Assembly (NCBI GenBank): GCA_963732375.1
Contig: CAVSZE010000002.1
Span: forward strand, 475,867-539,866
Direction: 5' to 3'
Origin: RPQJ01 sp963732375
Lineage (GTDB): Bacteria; Pseudomonadota; Gammaproteobacteria; Steroidobacterales; Steroidobacteraceae
Length of the DNA stretch: 64,000 bases
Numbering within the stretch: the stretch's first letter is position 1; each line of letters begins with the position of its first letter. The translations under genes were made by a program, and so were the position numbers. The notes under the pieces are model-generated. The model was not told the origin of the DNA. It did not search any database and saw nothing but the letters and a program-made list of their open reading frames with translations. Shown here piece by piece: positions 62,254-64,000 of this stretch.

Positions 62254-63116
62254 TGACCAGCACCGGTACCAGCGCCGCCGCCGGCACCATCACCATCGGC
62301 GGTGACCTCACGGTCAATCGCCTCGGTTTCGGCGCGATGCGCATCACCGGTCCCGGCATCTGGGGTGATCCCCCCGATGTCGCCGAGGCGCGCCGGCTGT
62401 TGCGACATGCCGTCGAACTCGGCATGGATTTCATCGACACCGCGGACTCGTATGGTCCGGAGGTGAGCGAGCGCCTTATCACCGAGGCGTTGCACCCGTA
62501 CCCCGAGGGCCTGGTGATTGCGACCAAGGGCGGCATCGTGCGGCCCGCGGCGGACCAGTGGGTGCGCGACGGTCGCCCGGTTCACCTGCGCGAGGCCTGT
62601 CTCGCGAGCCTGAGGCGCTTGAGGGTCGAACGCATCGACCTGTACCAGTTCCATGCGATCGACCCGGAAGTACCGCTCGAGGATTCCCTCGGCGAGATCG
62701 CGCAGCTGAAGGCCGAGGGATTCATCCGCCACGTCGGAGTGTCGAACTTCGACGCCGACGAGCTGGCCCGGGCGCGGGCGATCGTCGACGTCGTCGCGGT
62801 GCAGAATCGCTACAACGTCTCCGACCGCTCCTCGGATCCGGTGCTGGCTGTCTGCGAGCGTGACGGGCTCGCATTCATTCCGTGGTCGCCGCTGTCGCAG
62901 GCTCCGCGCGATGCCGGTGCCGCTGCGCACGCGGCGCTGCAGAGCTGGGCCGCACGACGCGAAGTCTCGTTTTCGCAGGCCGCGATCGCCTGGCTGCTGG
63001 CGCGTTCGCCTGTGATGTTGCCGATACCCGGAACGTCGAGCATTGAACACCTCGAGGACAACTCGCTGGCCGCGACGCTGCGGTTCACGCCGCAGGAAAT
63101 CCTCGAGATCGGTTGA
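62253..63116 (+). CDS. Aldo/keto reductase
   Basis: A 287-residue AKR. The ATG at 62253 begins MTSTGTSAAAGTITIGG, leading into LTVNRLGFGAMRITGPGIWG. The catalytic Asp-Tyr set is seen in MDFIDTADSYGPEVSERLI, then LVIATKGGIVRP with the Lys, RLRVERIDLYQFHAIDP with the His, and HVGVSNFD, PIPGTSSIEHLEDN for NADPH binding. It is of the AKR family often called YajO/oxidoreductase type. Substrate is unknown. It lies 46 bp after modC but has its own possible promoter. Confidence 0.92.
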   Translation: MTSTGTSAAAGTITIGGDLTVNRLGFGAMRITGPGIWGDPPDVAEARRLLRHAVELGMDFIDTADSYGPEVSERLITEALHPYPEGLVIATKGGIVRPAADQWVRDGRPVHLREACLASLRRLRVERIDLYQFHAIDPEVPLEDSLGEIAQLKAEGFIRHVGVSNFDADELARARAIVDVVAVQNRYNVSDRSSDPVLAVCERDGLAFIPWSPLSQAPRDAGAAAHAALQSWAARREVSFSQAAIAWLLARSPVMLPIPGTSSIEHLEDNSLAATLRFTPQEILEIG

Positions 63117-63141
63117 CCGTGTGGAACCTCAGGAGACAGAC

Positions 63142-63240
63142 ATGAGCAAGGGCATGGATCGGAAGAAGGAAGGCAAGAAGCAGCCCAAGAAGACCAAGGA
63201 GGAGAAGCGCGCAGCGAAGAAGGAGAAGCACAAGGGTTGA
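63142..63240 (+). CDS. 32-residue lysine-rich protein
   Basis: A short gene with a very good ribosome site: AGGAG 6 bp before ATG 63142. The product MSKGMDRKKEGKKQPK and on to EKRAAKKEKHKG is about 44 percent Lys with almost no hydrophobic residues. Small basic proteins of this exact style (MSKGxDxKKxxKKxPxKTxxEKRAAKK) occur in many proteobacteria without a known function. It may bind nucleic acid or ribosomes; this is a guess. It is 25 bp downstream of the reductase gene. Confidence 0.72.
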   Translation: MSKGMDRKKEGKKQPKKTKEEKRAAKKEKHKG

Positions 63241-63298
63241 AACGCGCGGCAGCGGTCCGGCTTCCCTCGCCGGTGTGGGGCTGGTCTAATGCGCCGCC

Positions 63299-64000
63299 AT
63301 GACGAAGCGAAACTGGTTGCGTGAACCGCTGCTGCACTTCCTCCTGCTCGGCGGGGCCCTGTTCCTCCTCTATCACTGGGTGAGGGGCGGGGAGACCGAC
63401 GCGCCGCGTGAGATCTTGGTGACCGATGCCCGGGTCGAGGCCCTGGCCGAGAATTTTGCGAAGACCTGGATGCGGCCTCCCTCGGCACAGGAGCTGCGCG
63501 GACTCGTCGACGATTTCGTGAAGGAAGAGATCTTCTATCGCGAGGCGGTCGCGATCGGGCTCGACCGGGACGACACGGTGATTCGCCGACGATTGCGCCA
63601 GAAGATGGAGTTCGTGTCGGAGGACGTGGCGCAGTCGCGCCAGCCGACGGACGCCGACCTGCAACAGTTTCTCGCCACGCACGCGGACAAGTTCGTGGCG
63701 GCGCCGATGCTTTCGTTCCAGCAGGTGTTCCTCAGCACCGATCGCCGTGGGAACGCCGCGCGAAGCGACGCGGAGAAGCTTCTGGCGGAATTGCAGTCGG
63801 GCAAAGGCCCCGCCGATCCCGCGGAGGCCGGCGACCCGACGATGCTGCCGTCGTCCATGGAGCGGGCGACACCGCAGGAAATCGCCAACACTTTCGGCGA
63901 AGCGTTCTCGGCCGATGTGGACAGCGCACCGACCGGACAGTGGACCGGCCCTTTCGAATCAGCTTATGGCCTGCACCTGGTCCGGGTTGCAACGCGAACG
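63299..64000 (+). CDS. Parvulin-like peptidyl-prolyl isomerase (3' end outside the window)
   Basis: The frame is open from ATG 63299 to the last base, giving 234 codons so far. A membrane anchor (PLLHFLLLGGALFLLYHWV) is followed by a SurA/PpiD-like chaperone part: RVEALAENFAKTWMRPPSAQELRGLVDDFVKEEIFYREAVAIGLDRDDTVIRRRLRQKMEFV, a common N-terminal region of periplasmic PpiC-type isomerases. Then MLSFQQVFLSTDRRG, AEKLLAELQSG and TGQWTGPFESAYGLHLVRV begin the parvulin domain. It assists folding of exported proteins. The C-terminus lies beyond the window. Confidence 0.88.
   Translation, partial: MTKRNWLREPLLHFLLLGGALFLLYHWVRGGETDAPREILVTDARVEALAENFAKTWMRPPSAQELRGLVDDFVKEEIFYREAVAIGLDRDDTVIRRRLRQKMEFVSEDVAQSRQPTDADLQQFLATHADKFVAAPMLSFQQVFLSTDRRGNAARSDAEKLLAELQSGKGPADPAEAGDPTMLPSSMERATPQEIANTFGEAFSADVDSAPTGQWTGPFESAYGLHLVRVATRT

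Overview
The window is GC-rich (roughly two thirds GC by eye, with strong G/C at third codon positions) and densely coding on both strands. The gene complement looks like the chromosome of an aerobic, free-living proteobacterium, most likely a gammaproteobacterium. Supporting genes are RimO, a YcbB/LdtD-type L,D-transpeptidase, Lon, a CbiM-like remnant, ModABC, a phasin with an AlgP-like tail and a bacterial-type glycogen cluster. I see no rRNA, no convincing tRNA, no phage and no CRISPR. This placement is inference from family content, not a computed one.

Layout. 0-4.2 kb: end of an NHL-type secreted protein, an outer-membrane-transporter-like protein, two small lipoproteins and a periplasmic arylsulfatase with a clear terminator. 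4.3-8.6 kb: a RES-Xre toxin-antitoxin pair with a perfect 16-bp palindrome over its promoter, an alpha/beta hydrolase, a BrnT-BrnA pair and a periplasmic isoaspartyl peptidase. 8.7-11 kb: an enoyl-CoA hydratase-like gene divergent from an AraC regulator. 11-18.2 kb is the accessory, partly decayed part: a 158-bp MITE-like element, a membrane protein, a plant-PR-1-like CAP protein, a Pro/Gln-rich lipoprotein, a cupin, a second BrnT-BrnA pair, an NTF2-like protein that seems to have lost its middle, and two frameshifted genes.

18.2-28.3 kb: a CorA-type channel, an MBL-like protein, a TIGR01777 epimerase, a LOG protein overlapping an RNB ribonuclease, a secreted protein/ECF sigma/membrane anti-sigma operon, and a secreted barnase-type RNase overlapping its barstar inhibitor. 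28.3-39.5 kb: a phasin with a histone-like tail, a short-chain dehydrogenase fused out of frame to a GST gene, an iodotyrosine-deiodinase-like nitroreductase, a TIR-TolB-TPR protein, a DUF4870/FKBP pair, the L,D-transpeptidase, RimO, a PQQ-propeller remnant, a pirin and a second GST.

39.5-49.4 kb: MATE and DedA transporters divergent from a large MscS-type channel, an SDR, a truncated ECF-type permease, Lon (with a possible heat-shock promoter), a methyltransferase and a lipoprotein. 49.4-58.7 kb: a glycogen/maltodextrin cluster, glgP-glgB-glgX-malQ, without glgA or glgC in the window. A 41-bp inverted repeat built from four copies of a 21-bp unit separates glgP from glgB. 58.8-64 kb: a glycine-zipper protein, modABC, an aldo-keto reductase, a 32-residue lysine-rich protein and the start of a parvulin-type foldase.

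The points most worth following are the glgP/glgB inverted repeat, the promoter-overlapping repeats at three toxin-antitoxin loci, the MITE-like element, the six-cysteine PR-1-like protein, and the concentration of broken genes (NTF2-like, DUF6994-like, SDR, PQQ, CbiM-like). I found no multi-gene system that I would call clearly undescribed.
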